Below are positions 6,587 through 14,400 of a stretch of 14,907 nt of DNA, in pieces; within the stretch, counting starts at the first letter, position 1, and the number at the start of each line of letters is the position of its first letter. The notes under the pieces were generated by a model, which saw only the letters and a list, made by a program, of their open reading frames with translations, had not been told where the DNA came from and made no database searches. The DNA comes from Gammaproteobacteria bacterium (GTDB taxonomy: Bacteria > Pseudomonadota > Gammaproteobacteria > Steroidobacterales > Steroidobacteraceae): NCBI GenBank assembly GCA_030039615.1, contig JASHVF010000385.1, positions 1 through 14,907 on the forward strand, given 5' to 3'. Position numbers and translations under genes: made by a program.

Positions 6587-7450
6587 TCAGGTCTCTCGAG
6601 GGCTCTTGCTCCGCCGCATGAGGCTCAGGGCCAGCACCGCGGAGGCCGTCATCAGGAACAGGCTCACCGCGTTCAGCACCGGCGTCGCGCCCTCGCGCAT
6701 GCGGCCGTACATCATGATGGTGAGCGGCGCATCGGAGCCGACCAGCATCAGCGTGGTGTTGAAGTTCTCGAAGGACATGAGGAAGGCGATGGCGGCGGAG
6801 CCGATGATGGCGGGCCGCAGGTAGGGGAGCGTGATGTTCCAGAGCACCGCCGCGTGCGATGCCCCCAGGTTCAGCGCCGCATCCTCGAGGCTGCGGTCGA
6901 AGCGCTTGAGGCGCGCGCTGATGGTGAGCGTGGCTATCGCGACGATATAGGAGAACTGGCCCAGCACGACGAGCGGCAGCCCGGGGCGCAGGAAGTCCGC
7001 CTCGATGCCGAAGGTGTCGGAGCAGAAGTCCGCAAGCCGGCTGGCGAACGCCAGGATCGAGATGCCGAGGATTACGCCTGGGATCACCAGCGGCGTCAGC
7101 ATCAGCATCGACAGCACGCCCTTGCCGGGGAACTGCTCGCGCTCCATCAGGAAGGCGTTCGCGGTGCCGACCAGGACCGACAGCGCCGTGACCCAGAGCG
7201 CGACGCTGCAGCTGGTCCAGATGCTCCCCAGCAGCTCGGTATCGTGGAACAGTCCGACACGCCCCTGCGCCTCGTTGCCGAAGAACCAGTCGAGCGTGAA
7301 TCCATGCCAGGGCGGCGCGGGGTAGGCGGCGTCATTGAAGGCGAAGACCGCCACGACCGTGAGCGGCAGGAACAGAAAGAGCAGAAACGCGCCCACATAG
7401 AGCGCCGTGGCGGCGCGCAGCCAGGCAGGTCGTGGCAGGCTCGGGATCAC
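6587..7450 (-). CDS. ABC transporter inner-membrane permease, PotC/PotI-like
   Basis: A 287-residue inner-membrane permease of a polyamine-type (PotABCD/PotFGHI) importer, last gene of the operon. It starts at the GTG at 7450, which overlaps the preceding stop as GTGA, with a GAGG five bases upstream. The first membrane segment is at about 17-38, with further segments at roughly 80-102, 113-138, 157-178, 212-232 and 258-277. The EAA loop that docks onto the ATPase is LEDAALNLGASHAA (188-201) followed by LPYLRPAI. The open frame extends far upstream, but that part overlaps the other permease in another frame and is not coding. A 364-bp repeat-rich region follows. Confidence 0.87.
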   Translation of the reverse strand: MIPSLPRPAWLRAATALYVGAFLLFLFLPLTVVAVFAFNDAAYPAPPWHGFTLDWFFGNEAQGRVGLFHDTELLGSIWTSCSVALWVTALSVLVGTANAFLMEREQFPGKGVLSMLMLTPLVIPGVILGISILAFASRLADFCSDTFGIEADFLRPGLPLVVLGQFSYIVAIATLTISARLKRFDRSLEDAALNLGASHAAVLWNITLPYLRPAIIGSAAIAFLMSFENFNTTLMLVGSDAPLTIMMYGRMREGATPVLNAVSLFLMTASAVLALSLMRRSKSPRET

Positions 7451-8331
7451 ACGCGCCTCATGACGTCGCTGAAGCGCTGGCCCGAGAGCTTGAGTCCCAG
7501 CCACACCATCGCGGTGGATAACGCCAGCAGCAGGAAGCCGAAGGCCGCCCCCTGTTCCCAATTGAAGCGGGTGATGAACTGCGTGTAGATCTGCTCGGTG
7601 AACCACAGCGAGTTCTTGCCGCCGAGCAAGGTCGGCGTCAGGTAGTTGCCGAGCGTCAGCATGAACACCACGATGCAGCCGGCGGTGATGCCGGGAGCGG
7701 CGTGCGGAATGACGATGGTGCGCAGGATCGCCCCGCCGCGTGCCCCCAGGTCGTAGGCCGCCTCGATGAGAGAATTGTCGAGACTCTCGAGGCTGCCGAC
7801 CAGCGGCACCACCATGAAAAGCAACGACGTGTAGACGAGACCGACCAGGATCGTGGCGTCGTGATAGAGGAGCTCGACCGGCTCCGCGGTGATGCCTAAG
7901 TGCACCAGGATCGCCGGCAGGACGCCCGATTCGCGCAGCAGGATCATCCAGCCGAGCGTGCGCACGGTCTCGCTCACCCAGAAGGGTATGAGGCACACGA
8001 CGAACAGCAATGCGCTCGTGCGGCCGCGCGCCAGCTTGGCGATGATCCAGGCGATCGGGAAGGCGACCAGCAGCGTGATCAGCGTCGCGGTGGCCGACAG
8101 CAGCGCGGTGCGCACGAACACGTGCCAGTAGAGCGGCTCGGTGAAGAAGGTGCGGTACTGCGCCAGGCTCGGCGTGTACTCGCGCGGCGCCACGCGCTCG
8201 CGGAACGAGAGCACCGCCAGGTCGACGTGCGGCAGGATGATGAGCGCGAGCAGCCACAGCAGCGCTGGCGCCAGCAGCAGCGCCAGCACCAGCCGCCGCG
8301 ACCACCTGGCTCGTGCCGGGGCCTCGCTCAT
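7447..8331 (-). CDS. ABC transporter inner-membrane permease, PotB/PotH-like
   Basis: A 294-residue permease that pairs with the downstream permease to form the membrane channel. An N-terminal membrane segment lies at about 14-36, with further segments near 72-98, 106-130, 160-180, 214-234 and 262-280. The EAA loop EAAYDLGARGGAILRTI (190-206) followed by IPHAAPGI is well preserved. ATG at 8331 overlaps the stop of the ATPase gene as ATGA, and its own stop overlaps the next start as GTGA, so the three genes should be translationally coupled. The substrate class (polyamine or related small cation) is inferred from family resemblance and from the binding protein. Confidence 0.88.
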   Translation of the reverse strand: MSEAPARARWSRRLVLALLLAPALLWLLALIILPHVDLAVLSFRERVAPREYTPSLAQYRTFFTEPLYWHVFVRTALLSATATLITLLVAFPIAWIIAKLARGRTSALLFVVCLIPFWVSETVRTLGWMILLRESGVLPAILVHLGITAEPVELLYHDATILVGLVYTSLLFMVVPLVGSLESLDNSLIEAAYDLGARGGAILRTIVIPHAAPGITAGCIVVFMLTLGNYLTPTLLGGKNSLWFTEQIYTQFITRFNWEQGAAFGFLLLALSTAMVWLGLKLSGQRFSDVMRRV

Positions 8332-9449
8332 ACCGCCGCGAAGGCGACCACCCGCTCGGGCTCGAAGCCGAAGCAGACCTGCGCCCCGGGGCGCAGATCG
8401 GCGAACGCCCCGGTCTGGGGCAGCGCGATGCGCAGCTCGCGGCGGCTGCGCGCTTCGCGCAGCAGCAACGCCGAGCTCGCACCGTCGAACAGCATGTCGG
8501 TGACCTGGCCGCTGTGCGCGCTGTGACCCGCGGGAAGCTCGGCGGGCGTACGCGCGAGCGTCATGGCCTCGGGGCGCACGTACGCCTGCACCGGCGCGCC
8601 GACGGCCAGCGCGGTGTGCGCGCGCGCCCGCACCTGCCAGCCGTCGCCGGCGTCGATCTCGAGGAGCGCGCCGTCGATGGCGCGCACCGTGCCGCTCAGG
8701 CGATTGCTGGCGCCGACGAACCCGGCCACGAAGGCGGTGGCCGGAGAGTAATACAGCTCCTGGGGCGTGCCGAGCTGCTCGAAATGGCCCTGATTCATGA
8801 CGCCCACGCGGTCCGAGAGCACCAGCGCCTCGGACTGGTCGTGGGTGATGTACACGAAGGTGGTGCCGAAGGCGCTCTGCAGCTGCTTGAGCTCCACCTT
8901 CATGTGCTCGCGCAGCTTGAGATCCAGCGCGCCGAGCGGCTCATCGAGCAGCAGCAGCGTCGGCTCGAGCACCATGCTGCGGGCGATGGCGACGCGCTGG
9001 CGCTGCCCGCCGGAGAGCTCGTCGGTACGCTTCGCTGCCGCGCCGGCCAGCCCTACGCGCTCGAGCATCGCCCCGGCGCGCCGGGTGCGCTCGGCGCGGC
9101 CGACGCCGCGGCGCGCGAGCCCGAAGGCGACATTCTCGCCGACCGACATCATCGGAAAGAGCGCCAGGTGCTGGAACACCATGTTGACCGGACGGCGGTT
9201 GGGCGGGACGTGCGCCATGTCGCGGCCGCCGATGGCGATCGCGCCGCTGTCGGGCTGGATGAAGCCGGCGATCATCCGCAGCAGCGTCGTCTTGCCGCAG
9301 CCCGAGGGACCCAGAATCGAGAAGAAGCTGCCGCGCGGCACGCTGAAGGACAGCTCATTCACCGCGGCGTGCGCGGCGAAACGCTTGCTGACCGCACGCA
9401 CCTCGAGGTCGGGCGCCGCCGCCGGCGCGGGCGTCGTCGCGCTGCTCAA
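8328..9449 (-). CDS. ABC transporter ATP-binding protein, PotA/PotG-like
   Basis: A 373-residue ATPase that powers the importer. All nucleotide-binding elements are present: Walker A GPSGCGKTT (47-55), Q-loop Q93, signature LSGGQ (145-149), Walker B LLLLDEP with D169 and E170, D-loop GALD and switch H203 (THDQSEA). The C-terminal ~90 residues resemble the TOBE_2 regulatory domain of the Pot family (VRPEAMTLA...). The start is read as TTG at 9449, overlapping the binding-protein stop as TTGA. An AAAGG lies seven bases upstream and homology begins about 14 residues in. The frame runs further upstream, but that part lies inside the binding-protein gene in another frame. Confidence 0.9.
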   Translation of the reverse strand: MSSATTPAPAAAPDLEVRAVSKRFAAHAAVNELSFSVPRGSFFSILGPSGCGKTTLLRMIAGFIQPDSGAIAIGGRDMAHVPPNRRPVNMVFQHLALFPMMSVGENVAFGLARRGVGRAERTRRAGAMLERVGLAGAAAKRTDELSGGQRQRVAIARSMVLEPTLLLLDEPLGALDLKLREHMKVELKQLQSAFGTTFVYITHDQSEALVLSDRVGVMNQGHFEQLGTPQELYYSPATAFVAGFVGASNRLSGTVRAIDGALLEIDAGDGWQVRARAHTALAVGAPVQAYVRPEAMTLARTPAELPAGHSAHSGQVTDMLFDGASSALLLREARSRRELRIALPQTGAFADLRPGAQVCFGFEPERVVAFAAV

Positions 9450-10489
9450 TCGGCTGCCTTTATCTTGTCGAGCACTTCGCCCTCGATCTCCTCGAGCCCC
9501 GGCGGTATCGCGGGGTACCACTTGATGTTCTTCAGGCCGTCGGGAAAGCTCTCGGCGAATTGCGCGCGCACGCGCGGGTCCATCAGCTTGTCGGCGCCCC
9601 TGGAAGCGGTGAAGTTGCCGATCGACTTCGCGACCAGGGCGGCGATCTCCGGGCGCATCACGAAGTTGATCCAGGCGTACGCGGCGGCGTCGTTGCGGCC
9701 GCGGGCGGGCAGCGCGAAGGTATCCATCCAGGCGATCGCGCCGGACTTCGGGTTGATGAACCTGATGGCGGGATTCTCGCGGTTGAGGAGCCAGCCGCCG
9801 GAGTCCCACATCATGGCGGCCCAGATCTCGCCGCTGCGCACCCCGTTGAGGAGCTGATCCTTGTTGTCATAGAAGAAGCGGAAGTTCGCCTTGCAGGCGG
9901 TGAGCGTCCTGCCGACCTGCTGCATGAGCGCGGTATAGGCCTTGGGGTCGTTATAGAGCGCGAACGGGTCGTGACCCGAAGCGAGCGCGAAGGCCATGAG
10001 TGTCGGACGCTTGAGCCGCACCGCCGTGCGGCCCTTGAGCTCGGGTCGGCAGAGATCCGTGTAGTCGGCGATTTTGGTGCGGGTGGAGTTGAAGATCAGC
10101 CCTTCGGTGCCCCACACGTAGGGCAGGGCGTAGAGCTTGCCGTCCACCGTGGCGTTCCTGCGGACCGCATCGACCAGCTCCGGCACGAACTCCTCGAGCT
10201 TCACCTTGCTCGGGTCGAGCGGCTTGTAGATGCGGAACTCCTGCTGCGCGCCGAAGATGCGGTCCTGCGAGGGCTGCGCCAGGTCGAAGCCGGCGCCCCC
10301 CGTGGCGCGCAGCTTGGAGATCATCTCCTCGTTGTTCGAGAGCGTCACCTGCACGTCGATGCCGGTCTCCTTCCTGAACTGCGCGATCACCTCGGGCGGC
10401 ACGTAGCTCGCCCAGGTGATGATGCGCAGCGGCTCGGCGTCTGCGGGCAGGGCCGCGAGCAGCGTCAGCGTGAGGAACGCACGGAACAT
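9446..10489 (-). CDS. Periplasmic substrate-binding protein, PotD/PotF-like (spermidine/putrescine family)
   Basis: First gene of the importer operon, about 347 residues, secreted to the periplasm. The start at ATG 10489 gives a short signal peptide (MFRAFLTLTLLAALPADA, then EPLRI). GTG at 10498 would add three residues (reading MRH) and has a GGGGG ten bases upstream, so it is a real alternative. The mature part follows PotD closely: W26 and Y29 in ITWASYVPPEV, the SNNEEMISKLRATG region, FDLAQPSQD, PYVWGTEGLIFN, and W254-M255-D256, matching the W-x-D pair that binds polyamine in E. coli PotD. Family and ABC partnership are secure; the exact ligand (polyamine, other amine or amino-alcohol) is not. 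Confidence 0.88.
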   Translation of the reverse strand: MFRAFLTLTLLAALPADAEPLRIITWASYVPPEVIAQFRKETGIDVQVTLSNNEEMISKLRATGGAGFDLAQPSQDRIFGAQQEFRIYKPLDPSKVKLEEFVPELVDAVRRNATVDGKLYALPYVWGTEGLIFNSTRTKIADYTDLCRPELKGRTAVRLKRPTLMAFALASGHDPFALYNDPKAYTALMQQVGRTLTACKANFRFFYDNKDQLLNGVRSGEIWAAMMWDSGGWLLNRENPAIRFINPKSGAIAWMDTFALPARGRNDAAAYAWINFVMRPEIAALVAKSIGNFTASRGADKLMDPRVRAQFAESFPDGLKNIKWYPAIPPGLEEIEGEVLDKIKAAD

Positions 10490-10641
10490 GTGGCGCACGG
10501 GTCTTATGCCCCCTGCCGGACTTAGCCGCTGTCGCGTTGACAGGCAAGTTTTTGGCGAGCTAGTCTGATCGAGTCCGGACATCTGGAAATATAACATCGC
10601 CCCAACCCCTTGTCGTCTGACCGCCGCCCGGAGCTGCCGCC
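10490..10641. promoter_or_regulatory. Divergent control region between the importer operon and the phosphodiesterase operon
   Basis: This 152-bp gap must carry promoters for both operons. On the plus strand a perfect TTGACA (10537-10542) lies 18 bases before TAGTCT (10561-10566), a plausible sigma-70 pair with a weak -10. A second -10-like TATAAC sits at 10590-10595 without a good -35. An inverted repeat CTGTC-N5-GACAG (10529-10533, 10539-10543) overlaps the -35 and could be an operator, and GTCCGGAC (10573-10580) is an 8-bp palindrome. For the minus-strand operon I see no convincing promoter. The assignments rest on motif matching only. Confidence 0.45.
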
Positions 10642-11574
10642 GTGCTTGAAGTGCAGGGGCACCGCGGAGCGCGGGGCCTGTGGCCGGAGAACACGCTCGC
10701 CGGCTTTGCCCGTGCGATGGAGCTCGGCGTGAGCGCGCTCGAGCTCGATTGCGCCGTCACGCGCGACGGCGTAGTCGTGGTCACCCACGATCCGGAGCTC
10801 AATCCTGACCTGACGCGCGATTCGAGCGGACACTTTCTTACGAGTCCGGGGCCGCGCGTCGTCGAGCTGAGCTTCGCGGAGCTGCAGGCCTACGACGTCG
10901 GCAGGCTGAACCCGCGGCGTGCCTACGCGGCGCGCTTCCCCGACCAGCAGCCGCTCGACGGCGAGCGCATGCCGCGCCTCGAGGACGTGCTCGAGCTGGT
11001 GCGCGCGCGCGGCAACGGCGCGGTGCGCGTGTCGGTCGAAGTGAAGACCTTTCCGGAGGAGCCGGGACGCAGCGCCGCGCCGGCGACGTTCGCGGCGGCG
11101 CTGCGCGCGCTGCTCGAGAGCACGGCTACCGCGAATCTGGTGAACATCATGGCGTTCGACTGGCAGGTGCTGAGCGCCGTGCAACGTCTCATGCCGCAGG
11201 TGGCGACCGTGGCGCTCACCGAGGAGCAGCGCGGCGACGACACCGTGCGCATCGGCGCGCCGCAGCCTTCGCCCTGGCTCGGCGGGCTCGACCCGAGGGA
11301 CTTCGGCAACACGGTGGTGAAGCTGGTGGAGGCGAGCGGCGCCGGCACCTGGGGGCCGGACTATCTCGACCTCGATCAGCAACGCATCGCCGCGGCGCAC
11401 GCACTGGGACTGCGCGTCGTTCCCTGGACCGTCAATGCGACGGCGGACATGGAGCGGCTGCTCGAGCTCGGGGTCGACGGCATTACGACCGACCGCCCCG
11501 ATGTGCTGCGCGAGCTGCTGGCGCAGCGCGGCCTGCCCCTGCCGTCGCCGGTCGCGGAGGGCGCGTGCGGATGA
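10642..11574 (+). CDS. Glycerophosphodiester phosphodiesterase (GDPD family)
   Basis: A 310-residue GDPD-family enzyme, which hydrolyses glycerophosphodiesters (such as glycerophosphoethanolamine or -choline) to glycerol 3-phosphate and the head-group alcohol. The N-terminal HRGARGLWPENT signature contains H7, R8, E16 and N17. ALELDCAVTRDG gives E34 and D36 (metal ligands), and VVTHDPEL gives the second catalytic histidine H49. Later landmarks are VEVKTFPEE and a C-terminal VVPWTVN...GVDGITTDRPD, typical of the barrel end. No signal peptide is visible, so it probably acts in the cytoplasm on imported substrate. The start is GTG at 10642, with GGAG eight bases upstream. Its stop overlaps the next start as ATGA. 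It is somewhat longer than UgpQ. Confidence 0.9.
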   Translation: MLEVQGHRGARGLWPENTLAGFARAMELGVSALELDCAVTRDGVVVVTHDPELNPDLTRDSSGHFLTSPGPRVVELSFAELQAYDVGRLNPRRAYAARFPDQQPLDGERMPRLEDVLELVRARGNGAVRVSVEVKTFPEEPGRSAAPATFAAALRALLESTATANLVNIMAFDWQVLSAVQRLMPQVATVALTEEQRGDDTVRIGAPQPSPWLGGLDPRDFGNTVVKLVEASGAGTWGPDYLDLDQQRIAAAHALGLRVVPWTVNATADMERLLELGVDGITTDRPDVLRELLAQRGLPLPSPVAEGACG

Positions 11575-12452
11575 GTGGTGCCTGCGTGCTGGTGATCGAC
11601 GGCAACCGCGCGGAAACCCGCGCGCAGCAGGTCGCCGCCGGCGGCTCGCCGAGCGGCGAGGGCTATGCGCGTACGCTCGAGGGGCTTGCCGGGGTGCGCT
11701 GCGAGATCGTGCGACCCGCGGACGGCGAGGTGCGGCTCGAGCGCGACGGCGGTCTCGCCGGCTACGACGGCGTGGCGATCACGGGCTCGGCGCTCAACGT
11801 CTACGACGGCGGCGTACACATCGAGCGGCAGGTGGAGCTCGCACGGGCGGCATTCTCGGCGGGCGTGCCGTTCTTCGGCAGCTGCTGGGGCATGCAGGTC
11901 GCGGTGACGGCCGCGGGCGGGCGCGTGCGTCCCAACCCGCTCGGGCGGGAATTCGGGTTCGCGCGCCGCATCGAGCTGAGCGATGCCGGACGGCGCCACG
12001 CGATGTTCGGCGGCAAGCCCGCGGTGTTCGAGGCGATCACCGTCCACCGCGACGATATCGGCGAGCTTCCGGACGGCGCGGTGGTGCTCGCGAGCAACGA
12101 CATGGGCGTGCAGGCGATCGAGCTGCGCCACGGTCGCGGCCTCTTCTGGGGCGTGCAATATCACCCCGAGTACGGCTTCGCGGAGATTGCCGCCTGCGCC
12201 GTGCGCTATCGCGCCAGGCTCATCGAGGAGGGGCTGGTCGCCGACGGCGCCGAGCTCGACACCCTGGTCGCGGAGCTGCGCGCGCTCGAGCGGCGTCCGG
12301 CCGACCCACGCCTGGCGTGGAAACACGGCCTGGGGCCCGCCGTGCAGCTGCCGTCTCTCAAGCTCGCGGAGCTGCGCAACTGGCTCGAGCTGCAGGTAGT
12401 GCCGTACGCGAGGCGCCGCCAGGCGCTGGCCCTGGCGCGGAGCCGCTCGTGA
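11571..12452 (+). CDS. Class I glutamine amidotransferase-like protein (GMP-synthase-type GATase domain)
   Basis: A 293-residue stand-alone class I glutamine amidotransferase fold. The nucleophile elbow is GSCWGMQ with C105, and the His/Glu pair is in VQYHPEYG (H198, E200), so the triad is complete. It lacks the ATP-pyrophosphatase and dimerisation domains of GuaA, so it is not GMP synthase. Enzymes of this form may hydrolyse gamma-glutamyl amides or supply ammonia to a partner. A ~70-residue C-terminal extension follows the catalytic domain. ATG at 11571 overlaps the phosphodiesterase stop as ATGA, with GGAGG ten bases upstream; GTG at 11565 is less likely. Its stop overlaps the next start as GTGA. 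The substrate is unknown. Confidence 0.82.
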   Translation: MSGACVLVIDGNRAETRAQQVAAGGSPSGEGYARTLEGLAGVRCEIVRPADGEVRLERDGGLAGYDGVAITGSALNVYDGGVHIERQVELARAAFSAGVPFFGSCWGMQVAVTAAGGRVRPNPLGREFGFARRIELSDAGRRHAMFGGKPAVFEAITVHRDDIGELPDGAVVLASNDMGVQAIELRHGRGLFWGVQYHPEYGFAEIAACAVRYRARLIEEGLVADGAELDTLVAELRALERRPADPRLAWKHGLGPAVQLPSLKLAELRNWLELQVVPYARRRQALALARSRS

Positions 12453-13237
12453 GCTTCGCCGACCACCCGCAGTGCGCAGCCGCCCTGGCGCTCGCGCAGC
12501 AGCTCGCCGACGCCGCGCGCCGCATCGCCATGCGCCATTTCCGCACGCCGGTCGCCGTGCAGCGCAAGAGCGACGGCAGCCCGGTGACCGCGGTCGATCG
12601 CGAGATCGAGACGGGCATGCGCCACATGATCCACGCGGCCTTCCCGCAACACGCGATCCGCGGCGAGGAGTTTCCCGCGGAGGGGAGCGGCGAGTTCACC
12701 TGGCTGCTCGACCCGATCGATGGCACCAAGAGCTTCATCACGGGCTTTCCGCTCTTCGGCTCGCTGATCGCGCTGCTGCAGGAGGATCGGCCGGTGATCG
12801 GCGTGATCGAGGCGCCGGCGCTCGCCGAGCGCTGGGTGGGCTGCGAGGGCCGCGCGACGCTCTGCAACGGCAGGCCGGTGCGCACCAGCGAGCGCAGCTC
12901 GCTCGCCGATGCCGTCGTGTACACGACCACGCCCGAGACCTTCGGCGCCGAGGAGCGCAGGCGCTTCGAGGCGCTGGCGCTGCGCGCGGCGCTGCGCCGC
13001 TACGGCGGCGACTGTTATCTCTACGGCATGCTCGCCTCGGGCGCGTGCGAGCTGGTGATCGAAGTGCAGCTGAAGCCGCACGATTTCATGGCGGCCGTGC
13101 CGGTGGTGCAGGGGGCGGGCGGCAGAATCAGCGACTGGCGCGGCGCCCCCCTCATGAGCGCGAGCGACGGCCGCGTGGTGGCGGCCGCCAACGAGACGCT
13201 GTGGCGCGAAGCGGTCGCGGAGCTCGGTCTGATCTAA
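12449..13237 (+). CDS. hisN: Inositol-monophosphatase-family phosphatase, HisN (histidinol-phosphatase) type
   Basis: A 262-residue Mg2+-dependent, lithium-sensitive-type phosphatase. Metal ligands are E73 in GEEF, D88 and D91 in LDPIDGTKS, and D212 in KPHDF. DPIDGTKSFITGFPLFGSLIALL, then GVIEAPALAERW, NGRPV and GGDCYLYGMLASG, match the HisN-type histidinol-phosphatase branch better than SuhB or CysQ. No other histidine gene is nearby, so its real substrate may be another phosphate ester such as one released by the neighbouring phosphodiesterase; the symbol is therefore tentative. The start is GTG at 12449 (GTGA overlap with the amidotransferase stop), with GGAG six bases upstream. The frame is open further upstream but non-coding there. 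The TAA stop interlocks with the TAG of the convergent dehydrogenase. Confidence 0.82.
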   Translation: MSFADHPQCAAALALAQQLADAARRIAMRHFRTPVAVQRKSDGSPVTAVDREIETGMRHMIHAAFPQHAIRGEEFPAEGSGEFTWLLDPIDGTKSFITGFPLFGSLIALLQEDRPVIGVIEAPALAERWVGCEGRATLCNGRPVRTSERSSLADAVVYTTTPETFGAEERRRFEALALRAALRRYGGDCYLYGMLASGACELVIEVQLKPHDFMAAVPVVQGAGGRISDWRGAPLMSASDGRVVAAANETLWREAVAELGLI

Positions 13238-14400
13238 CCGACGAGCGCCAGGTCGCCCTTGACCGCCGCGCGGAAGATGCGTGCGTAGGCGGCGGCGTCG
13301 GCGGGCTGCGGATTGCCTCCCGCGGACGGATCGAGCGCGGCCTCTCGGCCGATCGTCTCGGCGCTCGCGGCCGCCACGCCGATGTCGGCGAGCGTGTGCG
13401 GGATCTTGAGGCGCTTGCGAAAGCCGAGCACCCACTCGAACAGCGCGCCGAAGGGCTCGCCCTTGAGATCGAGCACGCGCGCGACGGTGGCGACGCGCGC
13501 CTCGATCGCCGGGCGGTTGTAGGTCATGACGTAGGGCAGGACGATCGCATTGGTGAGGCCGTGATGCGTGTTGAAGTGCGCGCCCACCGGGTGGGCGATC
13601 GCGTGCACGCCGCCCAGGCCCTTCTGGAACGCCGTCGCGCCCATGCTGGCCGCCGCCAGCATGCGCGAGCGCGCCTCGAGATCCGCGCCGTGCTCGCAGG
13701 CGCGCGGCAGATAGCTCTGAATGAGGCGCATGCCCTCGAGCGCAATGCCGTCGGCGAGGGGGTGAAAGCCCGGCGCGCAGAACGCCTCGAAGCAATGCAC
13801 GAAGGCATCCATGCCGGTGGCCGCGGTGATCGAGGGGGGCAGTCCCACGGTGAGCTCGGGATCGGAGATCACGACGCCCGGCAACATCCGCGGATGGAAG
13901 ATGATTTTCTTCTGGTGGGTCTCTTCGTTGACGACCACGCCCGCGCGGCCGACCTCGGAGCCGGTGCCTGCGGTGGTGGGCACCGCGACCACCGGCGCGA
14001 TGCCAGCGGGGTCGGCGCGCGTCCACCAGTCGCCGACGTCCTCGAAGTCCCACAGTGGCCGCGTCTGTCCGGACATGAAGGCGATCACCTTGCCGGCATC
14101 GAGACCGGAGCCGCCGCCGAAGGCGATGACGCCGTCGTGCGAGCCGGCGCGGTAAGCGGCGAGCCCTTCCTCGATGTTGGCGGCGACCGGATTGCCGCGT
14201 ACGCGCGCAAACAGCCCGGTACCCGGGACGAGGCCGCGGGCACGCTTCACCATCGGCGCATCGCGCAGCCCCTCGTCGGTGACCAGCAGCGGCCGGGCGA
14301 TCCCGAGCCTGGCACAGGCCGCCGGCAGCTCGGCGATACGACCCGGCCCTGCCCAGACCGTGGTCGGATAGTTCCAGTTGGCTTTGAGAATCGCGCTCAC
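13234..14400 (-). CDS. Iron-containing alcohol dehydrogenase (group III)
   Basis: A 388-residue NAD(P)-dependent dehydrogenase that interconverts an alcohol and an aldehyde. The cofactor loop is FGGGSGLDAGK (GGGS at 95-98, D101). Iron ligands are D198 and H202 (GMDAFVHCFEAF), H266 (GGVHAIAH) and H280 (NTHHGLTN), with nearly the spacing of E. coli FucO. GTG at 14400 overlaps the stop of the upstream aldehyde dehydrogenase as GTGA and gives normal family length with no extra N-terminus. Its product would be substrate for the adjacent aldehyde dehydrogenase, so the pair probably oxidises an alcohol to a carboxylate. It resembles general Fe-ADHs rather than a clearly assigned member; the substrate is unknown. 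Confidence 0.9.
   Translation of the reverse strand: MSAILKANWNYPTTVWAGPGRIAELPAACARLGIARPLLVTDEGLRDAPMVKRARGLVPGTGLFARVRGNPVAANIEEGLAAYRAGSHDGVIAFGGGSGLDAGKVIAFMSGQTRPLWDFEDVGDWWTRADPAGIAPVVAVPTTAGTGSEVGRAGVVVNEETHQKKIIFHPRMLPGVVISDPELTVGLPPSITAATGMDAFVHCFEAFCAPGFHPLADGIALEGMRLIQSYLPRACEHGADLEARSRMLAAASMGATAFQKGLGGVHAIAHPVGAHFNTHHGLTNAIVLPYVMTYNRPAIEARVATVARVLDLKGEPFGALFEWVLGFRKRLKIPHTLADIGVAAASAETIGREAALDPSAGGNPQPADAAAYARIFRAAVKGDLALVG

Noticed and set aside
10490..10597. Upstream ATG at 10597 for the binding protein
   Set aside because: It would put about 36 residues before a clear signal peptide (MFRAFLTLTLLAAL...), so export would be spoiled.
11435..12448. N-terminal extension of the HisN-type phosphatase frame upstream of 12449
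   Set aside because: The extension lies across the phosphodiesterase end and the amidotransferase in another frame and is Arg/Ala-rich. The GTG at 12449 has a ribosome site and gives normal family length.
12206..14053. 615-codon minus-strand frame spanning the phosphatase and the iron dehydrogenase
   Set aside because: It overlaps two genes with complete catalytic motifs in other frames and shows only Arg/Gly/His-rich sequence.
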